A stretch of DNA of 64,000 bases, taken from assembly GCA_029582155.1 (NCBI GenBank), contig CM055906.1, positions 11,403,101-11,467,100 of the forward strand, read 5' to 3'. The DNA is from Panopea generosa (Eukaryota > Mollusca > Bivalvia > Adapedonta > Hiatellidae). The notes under the pieces are model-generated. The model saw nothing but the letters and a program-made list of their open reading frames with translations, was not told the origin of the DNA and searched no databases. Below are positions 14,101 to 23,515 of this stretch, one piece after another (position 1 is the first letter of the stretch; every line of letters starts with the position of its first letter). The translations under genes were made by a program, and so were the position numbers.

Positions 14101-17100
14101 ATCTATATACTTTGTACTTATATTGATTAATTGAAGTACTCCAGGGAGCCAAAGCCTGGCTGGTGTCTGGGAGTGTATATGTTATATGTTCACAGAGTCC
14201 CCTTGATGGCATACACAAGATTCGCCTTGCCATTGGAAGTGGTTTAAGAACGGACATCTGGAAAAAGTTTGAAGCCAGATTTAAAATTCCATGGATTATA
14301 GAATACTTTGGTACCACTGAAGGGACAGCAGCCTTAATGAACTTGGAAAACAAGTTTGGCTCTTGTGGCAGAATTTCACCATTTCTTGTATGTTTCATGT
14401 TAAATAAATACCATAGCTAGTACAATCCATGCATGTTGTGAAGGAAAAACCTAGAATCTTAAAAGCAGATGATTACATGTTTTTCACCACCCAATGAAAA
14501 ATCAAAATTGTGCTTATATTTACATTATATTTTCTGACTGTTTTAGATTAAACTAAAAATTATTCTGCCATTTTGATATTAAAAAAGGAGATCATACACA
14601 TTAAACCAGATGATAGAATAACCATGTAAGATATATTATCTTACCCTAAGGTCAAGATGAAAATTTGTCATGTGCTCATGAAATGCGTGCACTAGTTATA
14701 TGTCACATGATCTCAGAGGACATTTAAATCACTGTATTTATGTAGAAAAAATATATAAATTCTTGTACACAAGATATGTATCCTGGAAGGAACTATCAAG
14801 ATAGGGGATTGTCCATGGCCTAGTGGTCTAAGGCATGATCTCAAGATCACTTACCTCTCACTGCTTAGGCTGAAGGTTTGAGTTCCACTTGCTCCATAAA
14901 CTTTATGTGAGAAAGTGTGCCAGTAGGATTTGGTTACTTAAAACTGAAAATAGTTGTACAGATTCACTTTACATCAAAACAATTTAAAAATTTATTGATT
15001 TTAAAAGAAAAGTTCTAGGAAAAATATAACTGTTGTATTTCAACAATTAGACGTCTGCTTTTTAGATTCTAGTTTATGGTTACCATGAACCTACATGTAC
15101 CCTAGAGACATAGCATAGTAACTGTTACTATTACTTTCAGAACCCTCTAGACGGATTGCACAAAGTTCGAGTTGCTGTTGGCAATGGTTTAAGAGAGGAC
15201 ATTTGGGACAATTTCAAAACAAGATTCAATATTCCGAATATATGTGAATTCTTCGGTGCGACTGAGGGCACTGTAGCATTTATGAACATTAGCAATAGAA
15301 CTGGAGCATGTGGGCGTTATTCCCCTTTTCTGGTACATTCCTCTTTATGTTAATAGTCTACCACAAATCTGTAGTTCGGAGCTCATGTTTCAGCCAAATA
15401 TTGTTTCTATAAAAGCAAATTTAGTGGTATGTGTAAAAAACAGAATCCAAAGAACAGTGTTGTTGAGTAGGAAATGAAATGTTTTTTTTTAGAAAATTGG
15501 TCAAGTCAACTTCATTTTACCATTAAAAAATTATTGTTATGGTAAAGTCTGTGCAAATGTTTTGCTACCAGGACAGAATTTTTAAAAAATATTTTGCAGT
15601 AATATCCATTGACTTAAAATATTTTTTAATAAATGTATTTGCAATAAATTAAATGAAGTTTTTATATTTTATTAAACATTAGAAATGCCAAAATTTCACT
15701 CACCAGAATTAAGTATTGTAATCAAACCGCCAAAATCATCTCTACAAATCATCTCTACCAATTTCGAAAAATATTTTAAAAATACATGTACTGTGTAAGT
15801 TATATTATTTTTACTCCAAAACTGTATTGCAAAACAAAAAAAAACACTTTTGGCTGGAGCATGAACCATATAAACTGTTTGTGTTTCCATGTGTCATCAT
15901 TGTAATCTAGATACATGTTGTTGTGTATACAGGTAATGTGGATTAATCATGGGTTAGAAAGCAGGATGCAAAACTTTACTGTTTTTCACCTTATATAATA
16001 CAATGTTTTGCCATATCCTTCCTTTGAGATTTCACCTGGGTTTAAATCCCAATATTGCTTGTTTCTATTGTGTAATTAAGTTCTCTTTAGAAGAAAAAAA
16101 GGTACACTGTTGCTTTTTAAAATAAAATACTACTTGATGACCTTCACATCATCATTTGAACTCTTTCTAAGATGAAACAATTTTGACTACGTATAAACCT
16201 GTGTAACGTATCAAATTGATATCGAAATGAAACCACATAACTCATTTAATACGTCACAAAATATGATGCAATTTTAAACAGGAAATCTATTTTAATCTCA
16301 CCTGGGCATGTAGCCAGTGTGAGGAAGTCCATTTTCTATATATTATTTTGGCAGGTTTAAACAGATATCCTCTAGGTTATAAGGAATCAGTGAGTATAGG
16401 AATGATATATTGGAAATAAATATTTTTAACCAATTTTAAAATTTGGAAACAAATCGATGTATTCCCTTTTTATTTTACAATTTTATTCAGGATTAGGATT
16501 TCAAAAATACTGTTAGAATTACTGCTTGGTGATTAATTGCACAATAGTTTAACTACATGTATATGAAATAGTTCAAATATTGAAAAAAATAAAATACATT
16601 AATTATGCAAAATGAACTTGTATATAGATCTATACATTTAAATTTATATATAAAACAATGCAATGGTAATGGTGTAAGGACTATTATTTGTTGATATTTT
16701 AGAACAAGCTTGACCCTACTCCAAAGGTCCTTGTAAAATTCGACACGGACAGCGGGGAAGCCATAAGGAACAAAAATGGATTCTGTACAGAAGTCAAAGT
16801 CGGTTAGTATGGCTGCCATCTTAAGTCTCACAGTTGCTTCCTTTATCACGATTAGTAATCAAAGTTGGATCCTTTGTGGCTGAGTGGTGTAAGGTGCCAT
16901 CTCAATATCACTTACCTCTTGCCACTGAGGTTGTGGGTTCGAACCCAGCTTGATCCAAAACCTTTATGTGCGCAAGTGTGCAAGTTCCTTGCAGAAAGAA
17001 GGTGTTTCTACTAAGACTCATTCTGAGGTTTTCCGTCACCAATAAAATTGGTTTATGCCATAATTAACCTGCATTATGTAGCAAATGGCATTATTCCATT

Positions 17101-20100
17101 ATCACATTTGAAATAGTTCTTGAAGTGCTTTTTTCAAGCTCAAGTAATGAATATGAAAATGATATTACTTGCCCCATTTGTCCACAGCAATACTGTGTCT
17201 GTAGATATTACTTGCCCCATTTATCCACAGCAATACTGTGTCTGTAGATATTACTTGCCCCATTTATCCACAGCAATACTGTGTCTGTAAATATAACTTG
17301 CCCCATTTATTCACAGGAATACTGTGTCTGTAGATATTACTTGCCCCATTTATCCGCAGCAATACTGTGTTTGTAGATATAACTTGCCCCATTTATTCAC
17401 AGGAATACTGTGTCTGTAGATATTACTTGCCCCATTTATTCACAGCAATACCGTGTCTGTAGATATTACTTGCCCCATTTATACACAGCAATACTGTGTC
17501 TGTAGATATTTCTTGCCCCATTTATCCACAGCAATACTGTGTCTGTAGATATTACTTGCCACATTTATCCACAGGAATACTGTGTCTGTAGATTTAGTTA
17601 CCTTTGATTAAAAACTTTCTTTACATCAAGCTTTGTACCCTGCTATGGAAATCTTTGGGTCATTTTCGAATATCTGGTCACTATTTATTTGAATATACTG
17701 ATGCTTTTTTCATTACATTATATTGCAAAACTTGTAAGAGTCCATTGTTTAAGCAACATGATAAAGTTGATTTTTGTAATGTAAACAACACCCTTGTTGT
17801 TTCTCAAGTTTTCATTCCATCATGACAAGACTTGATTAGAACGTTATGGACCATGAAAGTTCAGACAACTGAACTGGCCAGAATTATGCCCCTTTATTAA
17901 TCTCAAAACTGGTAAGGGTCTACCAAAACTGCAACATGGTAAAATTGAATCATAACCAAACTTGGTTAGAATGTTATTAACTATGAAAAATGAGACAGGA
18001 TGATATTGTCCTTTTTGATATGGCCACACAACAGGCTATAAACTACAGAGTTACTGGCCTTGGGTGGTTACACTGCAGATTTTTGACTTGTGTACAGGTA
18101 CCTTGATTGGAATAACGTGTATCAAAAAAAACCACCTCTTTAAACAAATGACCAGACATTTTCTTATGAAGTCACTTATGTCATTGATTGAAAATAAAAT
18201 GAATATATGTTTATCAGGGGAGCCTGGACTGCTACTAGGAGGTGTTCCAGCACACTATGAGGATCTCAATTTCTACAAGGGAGGTAAGGCGGTCAACGAG
18301 AAGAAGGTCATGCGTGATGTGTTGAAGAAAGGAGATGTTTATTTCAACTTTGGAGATCTACTCACCATGGACAAGGATTATTTTGTCTACTTTAAGGATA
18401 GGATTGGAGATACATTCAGGTAACCATGGATACATTTCCACTGTATTAGTTGCCATGGTTTTATGCATTTCAGGAAGATATTGGTCGGCTTCCTGGATAA
18501 AAATGCCAAAGTAATACATTCTTTAGTCATTCATTCAATTGAATCAACTTTTAAAGTGGAGTAGTAATGGGGTGTTGGTCAATCACGCCAGAAGTTACAG
18601 GTTCATTCCTTGGCATAAAATTAATCCTAAATATTCAATTGATTCAATCAATCGTTCCTTGGCATTTCCCAATGTCAACTAAAACAGCCCCCAGTAGTTG
18701 TTCCACTCATCAATCATAGTTGAAAATGATTTACAAAAGCTCTGAGCTTACTTTGCAGTCAGGCTCAAATAAATAAGCATAATAAAAAAAAGAAGATAAT
18801 AATGATGTGAGTTTTTTTTCAGGGCCAAGTGGTCAAAGGTGCCATCTCAATATCACTTGATTACCACTTGAGTGGTTTGAATCCAGCCCTGTCCAAATTT
18901 TTGATGTGAAATAGTTCACCAGTTACCTGCTAGTGAATGTTTGGTCTTCCTCTACCAATACAACTAGTGGCCTTCCTCCACCAATAGAACTGGTTGACTT
19001 CCTCCACCAATAAAACTGGTTGACTTCCTCAACCAATAAAACTGGTTGACTTCCTCCACCAATAGAACTGGTTGACTTCCTCCACCAATAAAACTGGTTG
19101 ACTTCCTCCACCAATAGAACTGGTTTAGTTCCTCCACCAATAGAACTGGTTGCCCTTCTCCACCAATAAAACTGGTTGACTTCCTCCACCAATAGAACTG
19201 GTTGACTTCCTCCACCAATAGAACTGGTTGCCTTCCTCCACCAATAAAACTGGTTGACTTCCTCCACCAATAGAACTGGTTGCCTTCCTCCACCAATAAA
19301 ACTGGTTACCTTCCTTCACCAATAGAACTAGTTGCCTTCCTTCACCAATAGAACTGGTTGCCCTCCTCCACCAATAAACAGTAAAACTAGTTGCCCTCCT
19401 CTGCCAATAAAACTGGTTATCTTTCTCCACCAATAGAAGTGTTTGCCTTCCTCCACCAATGAAACTGGTTGACTTCCTCCACCAATACAAATGGTTGCCT
19501 TCCTCGACCAATGAAACTGGTTGCTTTCCTCTGCCTATAATACTGGTTGCCCTCCTCTGCCAATAAAACTATTTACCTTCCTCCACCAATACAAGTGGTT
19601 GCCTTCCTCCACCAATAAAACTGGTTGCCCTCCTCCACCAATACAAATGGTTGCCTTCCTCCACCAATCCACCAATAAAACTGGTTGTCTTCCTCCACCA
19701 ATACAAATGGTTGCCTTCTTCCACCAATAAAACGGGTTGCCCTCCTACACCAATGCAAATGGTTTTCTTCCTTCACCAATAGAACAGGTGACATTCCTCC
19801 ACCAATAGAACTGGTGGCCTTCCTCCACCAAAAGAACTGGCGGCCTTCCTCCACGAACAGAACTGGTTGCCATCCTCCACCAATAGAACTGGTTGCCTTC
19901 CTCCACCAATAGAACTGGTGTCCTTCTTCCACCAATAGAACTGGTTACCTTCCTTAACCAATAGAACTGGTGTCCTTCCTCCATCAATAGAACTGGTGGC
20001 CTTCCTCCACCAACAGAACTGGTTGCCTTCCTCCACCAATATAACTGGTGGCCTTCCTCCACCAATAGAACTGGTGGCCTTCCTCCACCAATAGAACTGG

Positions 20101-22898
20101 TTGCCTTCCTCCACCAATAGAACTGGTTGCCTTCCTCCACCAATAGAACTGGTGTCCTTCCTCCACCAATAGAACTGGTTACCTTCCTCCACCAATAGAA
20201 CTGGTGTCCTTCCTCCACCAATAGAACTGGTGGCCTTCCTCCACCAATAGAATTGGTGTCCTTCCTCCACCAATAGAACTGGTGTCCTTCCTCCACCAAT
20301 AGAACTGGTGTCCTTCCTCCACCAATAGAACTGGTGTCCTTCCTCCACCAATAGAACTGGTTGCCTTCCTCCACAAATATAATTGGTGTCCTTCCTCCAC
20401 CAATATAACTGGTTGCCTTCCTCCACCAATAAAACTGGTGTCCTTCTTCCACCAATAGAACTGGTTACCTTCCTTAACCAATAGAACTGGTGTCCTTCCT
20501 CCACCAATAGAACTGGTGGCCTTCCTCCACCAACAGAACTGGTTGCCTTCCTCCACCAATAGAACTGGTTGCCTTCCTCCACCAATAGAACTGGTGGCCC
20601 TCCTCCACCAATAGAACTGGTGTCCCTCCTCCACCAATAGAACTGGTTGCCTTCCTTCACCAATAGAACTGGTGTCCTTCCTCCACCAATAGAACTGGTT
20701 ACCTTCCTCCACCAATAGAACTGGTTGCATTCCTCCACCAATAGAACTGGTGTCCTTCCTCCACCAATAGAACTGGTTACCTTCCTCCACCAATAGAACT
20801 GGTTGCCTTCCTCCACCAATAGAACTGGTTGCATTCCTCCACCAATAGAACTGATTGCATTCCTCCACCAATAGAACTGGTTGCCTTCCTCCACCAATAG
20901 AACTGGTTGCCTTCCTCCACCAATAGAACTGGTTGCCTTCCTCCACCAATAGAACTGGTGTCCTTCCTCCACCAATAGAACTGGTTGCCTTCCTCCCCCA
21001 ATAGAACTGGTTGCCTTCCTCCACCAATAGAACTGGTAGCCTTCCTCCACCAATAGAACTGGTTACCTTCCTCCACCAATAGAACTGGTGTCCTTCCTCC
21101 ACCAATAGAACTGGTTACCTTCCTCCACCAATAGAACTGGTGTCCTTCCTCCACCAATAGAACTGGTTACCTTCCTCCACCAATAGAACTGGTGTCCTTC
21201 CTCCACCAACAGAACTGGTTGCCTTCCTCCACCAATAAAACTGGTAACCTTCCTCCACCAATAGAACTGGTTGCCTTCCTCCACCAATAGAACTGGTTGC
21301 CTTCCTCCACCAATATAACTGGTTGCCTTCCTCCACCAATAGAATTGGTTGCTTTATTATATAACCTTTTAATGAAAAAGTATTTAACCACATTCTATTG
21401 TTATGATTATAAATAATAAAGCTATAAACCATAGGAACAAGTACACTGATTGTCCTATTCTGTTGCATAAGCCAGGCCCAGTTAGCTCAGTCGGTTGTAT
21501 ATATGACTATCAGTCCAGGGGTCAATAGTTTGTATCCCCGCCCAGCCACACTTTCCTAGATGATTTATATATGACATTTCATCTCATTGTTATGCATCTC
21601 TCACCGCTTATTCAAGTGGGAAAGTCATCAGTTACTTGCGGAAATGAGTGTACTTGAGTACTTGTTTACCTTCCAGGATCTCAAGAATGAATGATTACAT
21701 GTAGTTCAAATGATCATCTGTAAGCCCTCAATGGCATGAAAATGATGCTTAATGATCAATCAATCAACTTATATTCATACTCACCCTTACTATTTCACTT
21801 GTTCATTGTATTTCTCTTCTCTACCTGATACACACTATATTTTCTATTTTCTACCATGCAGATGGAAGGGAGAGAATGTTGCCACGTACGAGATATCAAA
21901 TGAACTGACAAAGCTTGACTTTATCCATGACGCCAATGTTTATGGTGTAGAAGTCCCAGGTATATATACCAGTTATTTTTTGGTCATCTCTATGACAAAC
22001 AAGAAAAAAATTGTTTTTCAAAAATTCTATAAATAGTGCTAGTATACAAGTATATTATGGGCCATCAGTCATCAATAGATGTCAGGTTTTCAAGGCAATT
22101 TCCTTTACAATGATTAACAGATGTCATAATCTTGATCATCCAAGCAGCTTGCTTTTATCTTGACTTTTTTTGGCAAAAAAAAAATTTTGAAGTAAGATCG
22201 GAATAGCTTATACATACACATCTCTGCAGCGGTTATGTTTTGATAAACACTTTTAACTAAGATGATGTTTTAAATATTGTGGAAATCTCCAATGTAGTGT
22301 GTGTGTTTTTTGATAAACCAATCAGAAGCTTTAGCAGAATACCATAACATTGTCGTGTCTTTTAGAAAACTAAACATCACAGATGATCAAGACTATTGGT
22401 CTTTTCGAGATGCTTAGTAAAGTCAAAAAAAATTTTACCTACAAGATCCAAGCTATATAGATAACATAGAGCTATGACTCAGCAGTAATATGACCAATAA
22501 AACTAGATTGATGTAAAAAATTTATTATCGATTTATTCCACTCCTGCATCGTAAGGTATGTAATAAATTGCATTCCTTTCCAAGGTTCTGAAGGCAGGGC
22601 AGGTATGGCAGCTATTCACCTTGAAGAAGACGTAGCTCTTGCACCGAAAATTCTCCAAGAAATCTTCAATCACTGTAAAGTGCATCTCCCGGCTTATGCA
22701 CGGCCACTTTTCCTCCGGTTCCCCAAGGAGCTTTCCATTACAGTCACGATGAAGCAGCAGAAGACACATCTCAGAAAAGAAGGTTTCAACCCAGAAATCA
22801 TTGATGATCCGTTATTCTACCTGGACAATGCTAAAAAGACGTATTCGCCTTTGACCGTTGAAACACGTGCAACATTTCTGACAAAGTCTAAACTATAA
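1733..22898 (+). CDS. SLC27A2-like: Long-chain fatty-acid transport protein / very-long-chain acyl-CoA synthetase (SLC27 family), complete 10-exon gene
   Basis: Joined exons are 1733-2102, 3397-3507, 4643-4855, 5785-5943, 8927-9051, one of 14196-14387 or 15141-15332, 16703-16802, 18218-18419, 21862-21959 and 22585-22898. They give 1884 nt, 627 aa plus stop, with every junction in phase and GT-AG. The family ligates CoA to long and very-long-chain fatty acids using ATP, on ER or peroxisomal membranes, and supports fatty-acid uptake. Visible features are a hydrophobic N-terminal stretch (about residues 8-25), AMP-binding P-loop FTSGTTG (226-232), FATP signature [10 protein letters not shown] (313-322), second AMP motif FGTTEG or FGATEG (364-369), [29 protein letters not shown], and a C-terminal KEGFNP..DPLFYLD block. 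Length matches vertebrate SLC27A2 (about 620 aa). The SLC27A2/A6 choice rests on the YFN.GDLL and GENVAT wording and on the C-terminal end. The family is certain; the subtype is inferred. Confidence 0.95.
2196..2217. repeat. (ATTG)n microsatellite
   Basis: About five tetranucleotide units in SLC27 intron 1. Confidence 0.7.
2488..2692 (-). mobile_element. tRNA(Lys)-like SINE, family B, inverted copy
   Basis: The reverse complement begins with a GCTTAGCTCAATTGGTAGCA-type head. It continues with the same body as the copies at 21470 and 24905: the TGTGTCTCATTATCATTC segment, then CAAGTGGGAAAGTTATCAGT. The copy is diverged. Confidence 0.75.
2955..3152 (-). mobile_element. Palindromic dispersed repeat, copy 1
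   Basis: Contains a foldback around 3003-3052 (GCAGGAAG...CAGATTGCTC / GAGCAATCTG...CTTCCTGC) and ends in GGTGTCCAAAGGCGTCTATA. The same sequence occurs in reverse orientation at about 30863-31085. No coding capacity, so it is probably a non-autonomous element. Confidence 0.7.
3397..3507 (+). CDS. SLC27A2-like: SLC27 exon 2
   Basis: 111 nt between acceptor TTTCAG and donor GTAAAG, in phase 1. It encodes the block beginning [17 protein letters not shown] and ending AKVLILGK, which matches the conserved GLxKLGxxxAxxNxxxR region of SLC27 proteins. Confidence 0.93.
4643..4855 (+). CDS. SLC27A2-like: SLC27 exon 3 (AMP-binding P-loop)
   Basis: 213 nt, phase 1 at both ends, acceptor TTGTAG and donor GTCAGT. 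It ends in YIFTSGTTG, the nucleotide-binding P-loop of adenylate-forming enzymes. The final Gly codon is split with exon 4. Confidence 0.94.
5058..5737. repeat. Minisatellite, 20-bp unit, about 34 copies (SLC27 intron 3)
   Basis: Unit CTATCTGGTACATAACACGT with a strict 20-bp period and variation mainly at CAC/CAT and TTT/TAT positions. Open frames inside it on the minus strand are repeat artefacts. Confidence 0.95.
5785..5943 (+). CDS. SLC27A2-like: SLC27 exon 4, wedged between two minisatellites
   Basis: 159 nt, phase 1 at both ends, acceptor TTTAAG and donor GTAACT. It continues the P-loop with [13 protein letters not shown] and encodes [15 protein letters not shown], the conserved LPLYHSA-type motif. 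Only about 47 bp separate it from the 20-bp array upstream and about 24 bp from the 22-bp array downstream. Confidence 0.93.
5968..7333. repeat. Minisatellite, 22-bp unit, about 62 copies (SLC27 intron 4)
   Basis: The unit contains GGGGTCACCTGTATCTACAT and starts about 24 bp after the exon 4 donor. The frequent 22-bp period leaves long but spurious open frames. Confidence 0.95.
7685..8440. repeat. Minisatellite, 35-bp unit, about 20 copies (SLC27 intron 4)
   Basis: The unit core is AAAATCTCACCCTCTGGGTC followed by an AAAATTACATGCAGG half. Several units carry an extra ATGGTCAATATTAC insertion, giving a two-form higher-order pattern. An inverted unit follows immediately at about 8460-8496. Confidence 0.95.
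8927..9051 (+). CDS. SLC27A2-like: SLC27 exon 5 (FATP signature)
   Basis: 125 nt, entering in phase 1 and leaving in phase 0, acceptor ATTCAG and donor GTGAGA. It encodes [19 protein letters not shown] and [18 protein letters not shown]. The latter contains the FATP/VLACS signature that separates this family from other acyl-CoA synthetases. Confidence 0.93.
9223..11753. repeat. Minisatellite, 41-bp unit, about 62 copies (SLC27 intron 5)
   Basis: The unit includes CCTCAGCAATGAGAGATACC and AGTACAATACAGAAATAACA. A recurrent variant reads ATATACAACCACAGC. No coding sequence is supported inside it. Confidence 0.95.
11760..14190. other. Unique part of SLC27 intron 5
   Basis: AT-rich non-coding sequence between the 41-bp array and exon 6a. 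I looked for a third copy of the duplicated exon (GLRxDIW, FGxTEG) and saw none. Confidence 0.5.
14196..14387 (+). CDS. SLC27A2-like: SLC27 exon 6a (alternative, tandem-duplicated exon)
   Basis: 192 nt (64 codons), phase 0 at both ends, acceptor GTTCACAG and donor CTT|GTATGT. It encodes [18 protein letters not shown], then the FGTTEG adenylate-binding motif, and ends CGRISPFL. It aligns without gaps to exon 6b, with 40 of 64 residues identical by hand count. Its upstream pyrimidine tract is weaker than that of 6b. Because both exons are phase 0/0, either one (or both) keeps the frame. Using one gives the normal family length, so mutually exclusive use is inferred. Confidence 0.9.
14806..14945 (+). 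mobile_element. tRNA-derived SINE, family A (between exons 6a and 6b)
   Basis: The A-box-like GGCCTAGTGGTCTAAGGCAT and B-box-like GGTTTGAGTTCC are in tRNA spacing. The body (ACTTTATGTG.GAAAGTGTGC) matches the copy at 16864. Confidence 0.75.
15141..15332 (+). CDS. SLC27A2-like: SLC27 exon 6b (alternative, tandem-duplicated exon)
   Basis: 192 nt (64 codons), phase 0 at both ends, acceptor TACTTTCAG and donor CTG|GTACAT. It encodes [18 protein letters not shown], then FGATEG, and ends [13 protein letters not shown] and ATEG are nearer the family consensus than the 6a versions. No stop codon or frameshift is visible in either copy, so both appear to be maintained. Confidence 0.9.
16703..16802 (+). 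CDS. SLC27A2-like: SLC27 exon 7
   Basis: 100 nt, entering in phase 0 and leaving in phase 1, acceptor ATTTTAG and donor GTTAGT. It encodes [14 protein letters not shown] and ends NGFCTEVKV. This corresponds to the variable stretch ahead of the GEPG/GEVG turn in vertebrate SLC27A2. Confidence 0.9.
16864..17100 (+). mobile_element. tRNA-derived SINE, family A
   Basis: The tRNA-like head has GGCTGAGTGGTGTAAGGTGC and a near-perfect B box GGTTCGAACCC. The tail contains TCCGTCACCAATAAAATTGG, which resembles the unit of the 26-bp minisatellite further downstream. Confidence 0.8.
17161..17590. repeat. Minisatellite, 43-bp unit, 10 copies (SLC27 intron 7)
   Basis: The unit includes GATATTACTTGCCCC and ends ACTGTGTCTGTA. 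Each unit can form a small hairpin, CACAG-CAATA-CTGTG. Confidence 0.93.
18218..18419 (+). CDS. SLC27A2-like: SLC27 exon 8
   Basis: 202 nt, entering in phase 1 and leaving in phase 2, acceptor TTATCAG and donor GTAACC. It encodes [10 protein letters not shown], then [16 protein letters not shown] and [11 protein letters not shown]. These hold the ribose-contacting Asp region and the DRxGDTFR hinge motif of the superfamily. Confidence 0.93.
18820..18965 (+). mobile_element. tRNA-derived SINE, family A, adjoining the 26-bp array
   Basis: The head GGGCCAAGTGGTCAAAGGTG and B-box-like GGTTTGAATCC match the copies at 14806 and 16864. Its tail runs without a break into the first unit of the 26-bp minisatellite. 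Confidence 0.75.
18944..21353. repeat. Minisatellite, 26-bp unit, about 93 copies (SLC27 intron 8)
   Basis: The unit contains CTTCCTCCACCAATAGAACT. On the minus strand each unit carries GGTGGAGGAAGG, and long spurious open frames (up to about 426 codons) arise from the period. No start context, splice evidence or family similarity supports a protein. Confidence 0.96.
21470..21720 (+). mobile_element. tRNA(Lys)-like SINE, family B
   Basis: The head has GGCCCAGTTAGCTCAGTCGG. The body matches the copy at 24905, including CAAGTGGGAAAGTCATCAGT and the GAGTACTTGTTTACC end. It sits in SLC27 intron 8, just upstream of exon 9. Confidence 0.8.
21862..21959 (+). CDS. SLC27A2-like: SLC27 exon 9
   Basis: 98 nt, entering in phase 2 and leaving in phase 1, acceptor CATGCAG and donor GTATAT. 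It encodes [20 protein letters not shown] and NVYGVEVP, part of the FATP C-terminal signature (RWKGENV.T.E). Confidence 0.93.
22585..22898 (+). CDS. SLC27A2-like: SLC27 exon 10 (C-terminus and stop)
   Basis: Starts after acceptor TTCCAAG and ends with TAA at 22896-22898. It encodes [35 protein letters not shown] and [17 protein letters not shown]. It carries the C-terminal lysine expected of adenylate-forming enzymes (K580). The preceding TGTxK motif reads TVTMK, a Gly-to-Val change. It ends in KSKL. Confidence 0.93.
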
Positions 22899-23130
22899 TT
22901 ATATCTGATTTAGCAATTTGTAGATAAATTGATACATATGTAAAACAACAAACATTTGATAGAATAACAAAGACATTTTGTAATGTTTCCAACATTCCAA
23001 TTTTTAAATCTTCATTCCATTATTTCAGTAGCCTAGCAACAGACTGCAATAACTTTAGCCTACAGGTTTATGTTGCTGTTTTGGTAAGCTGTCGTTGATC
23101 ATGTCTGAAATTATATTTATTTATCTTCTT

Positions 23131-23136
23131 ATTAAA
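23131..23136 (+). promoter_or_regulatory. Candidate poly(A) signal of the SLC27 gene
   Basis: ATTAAA about 230 bp after the stop codon, in AT-rich sequence. It is the first plausible signal on this strand, but its use is not proven. Confidence 0.3.
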
Positions 23137-23515
23137 TTGGGTAACTTTGAACAAAACAATTTGATTTTTTTTTAACTTCAAACTTCCATTTATGAATTCT
23201 TTACCTTAATATTTGTTGTGCTTTTAAATACCAAATTTCAGTATTTACATTTTCCATGCATATATAATGATTACTGTATTTTTTTGTTTCTGTGATAATC
23301 TGTCATATTTCACCAAATTTTTTTACACTGTGTTTACACAGTAACTATTGTATTATACAGGTTAGATAGTGGGAGGGAGAATATTATCATGTTTAATGTT
23401 ATATTTTGTGTTGAAAGAAATACATGGAGAATAATTAAGGTTTTAGTAAAATATAATATTTACCTTACTAACTGAATAATAAGTGCCACAGACATTAAGT
23501 GGTCATAAAGATATC

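Noticed and set aside
19745..21105. Long minus-strand open frames (up to 426 codons) with [18 protein letters not shown] repeats
   Set aside because: They come from the 26-bp minisatellite. The same repeat is open in several frames, there is no independent coding evidence, and the array lies inside an SLC27 intron on the opposite strand.
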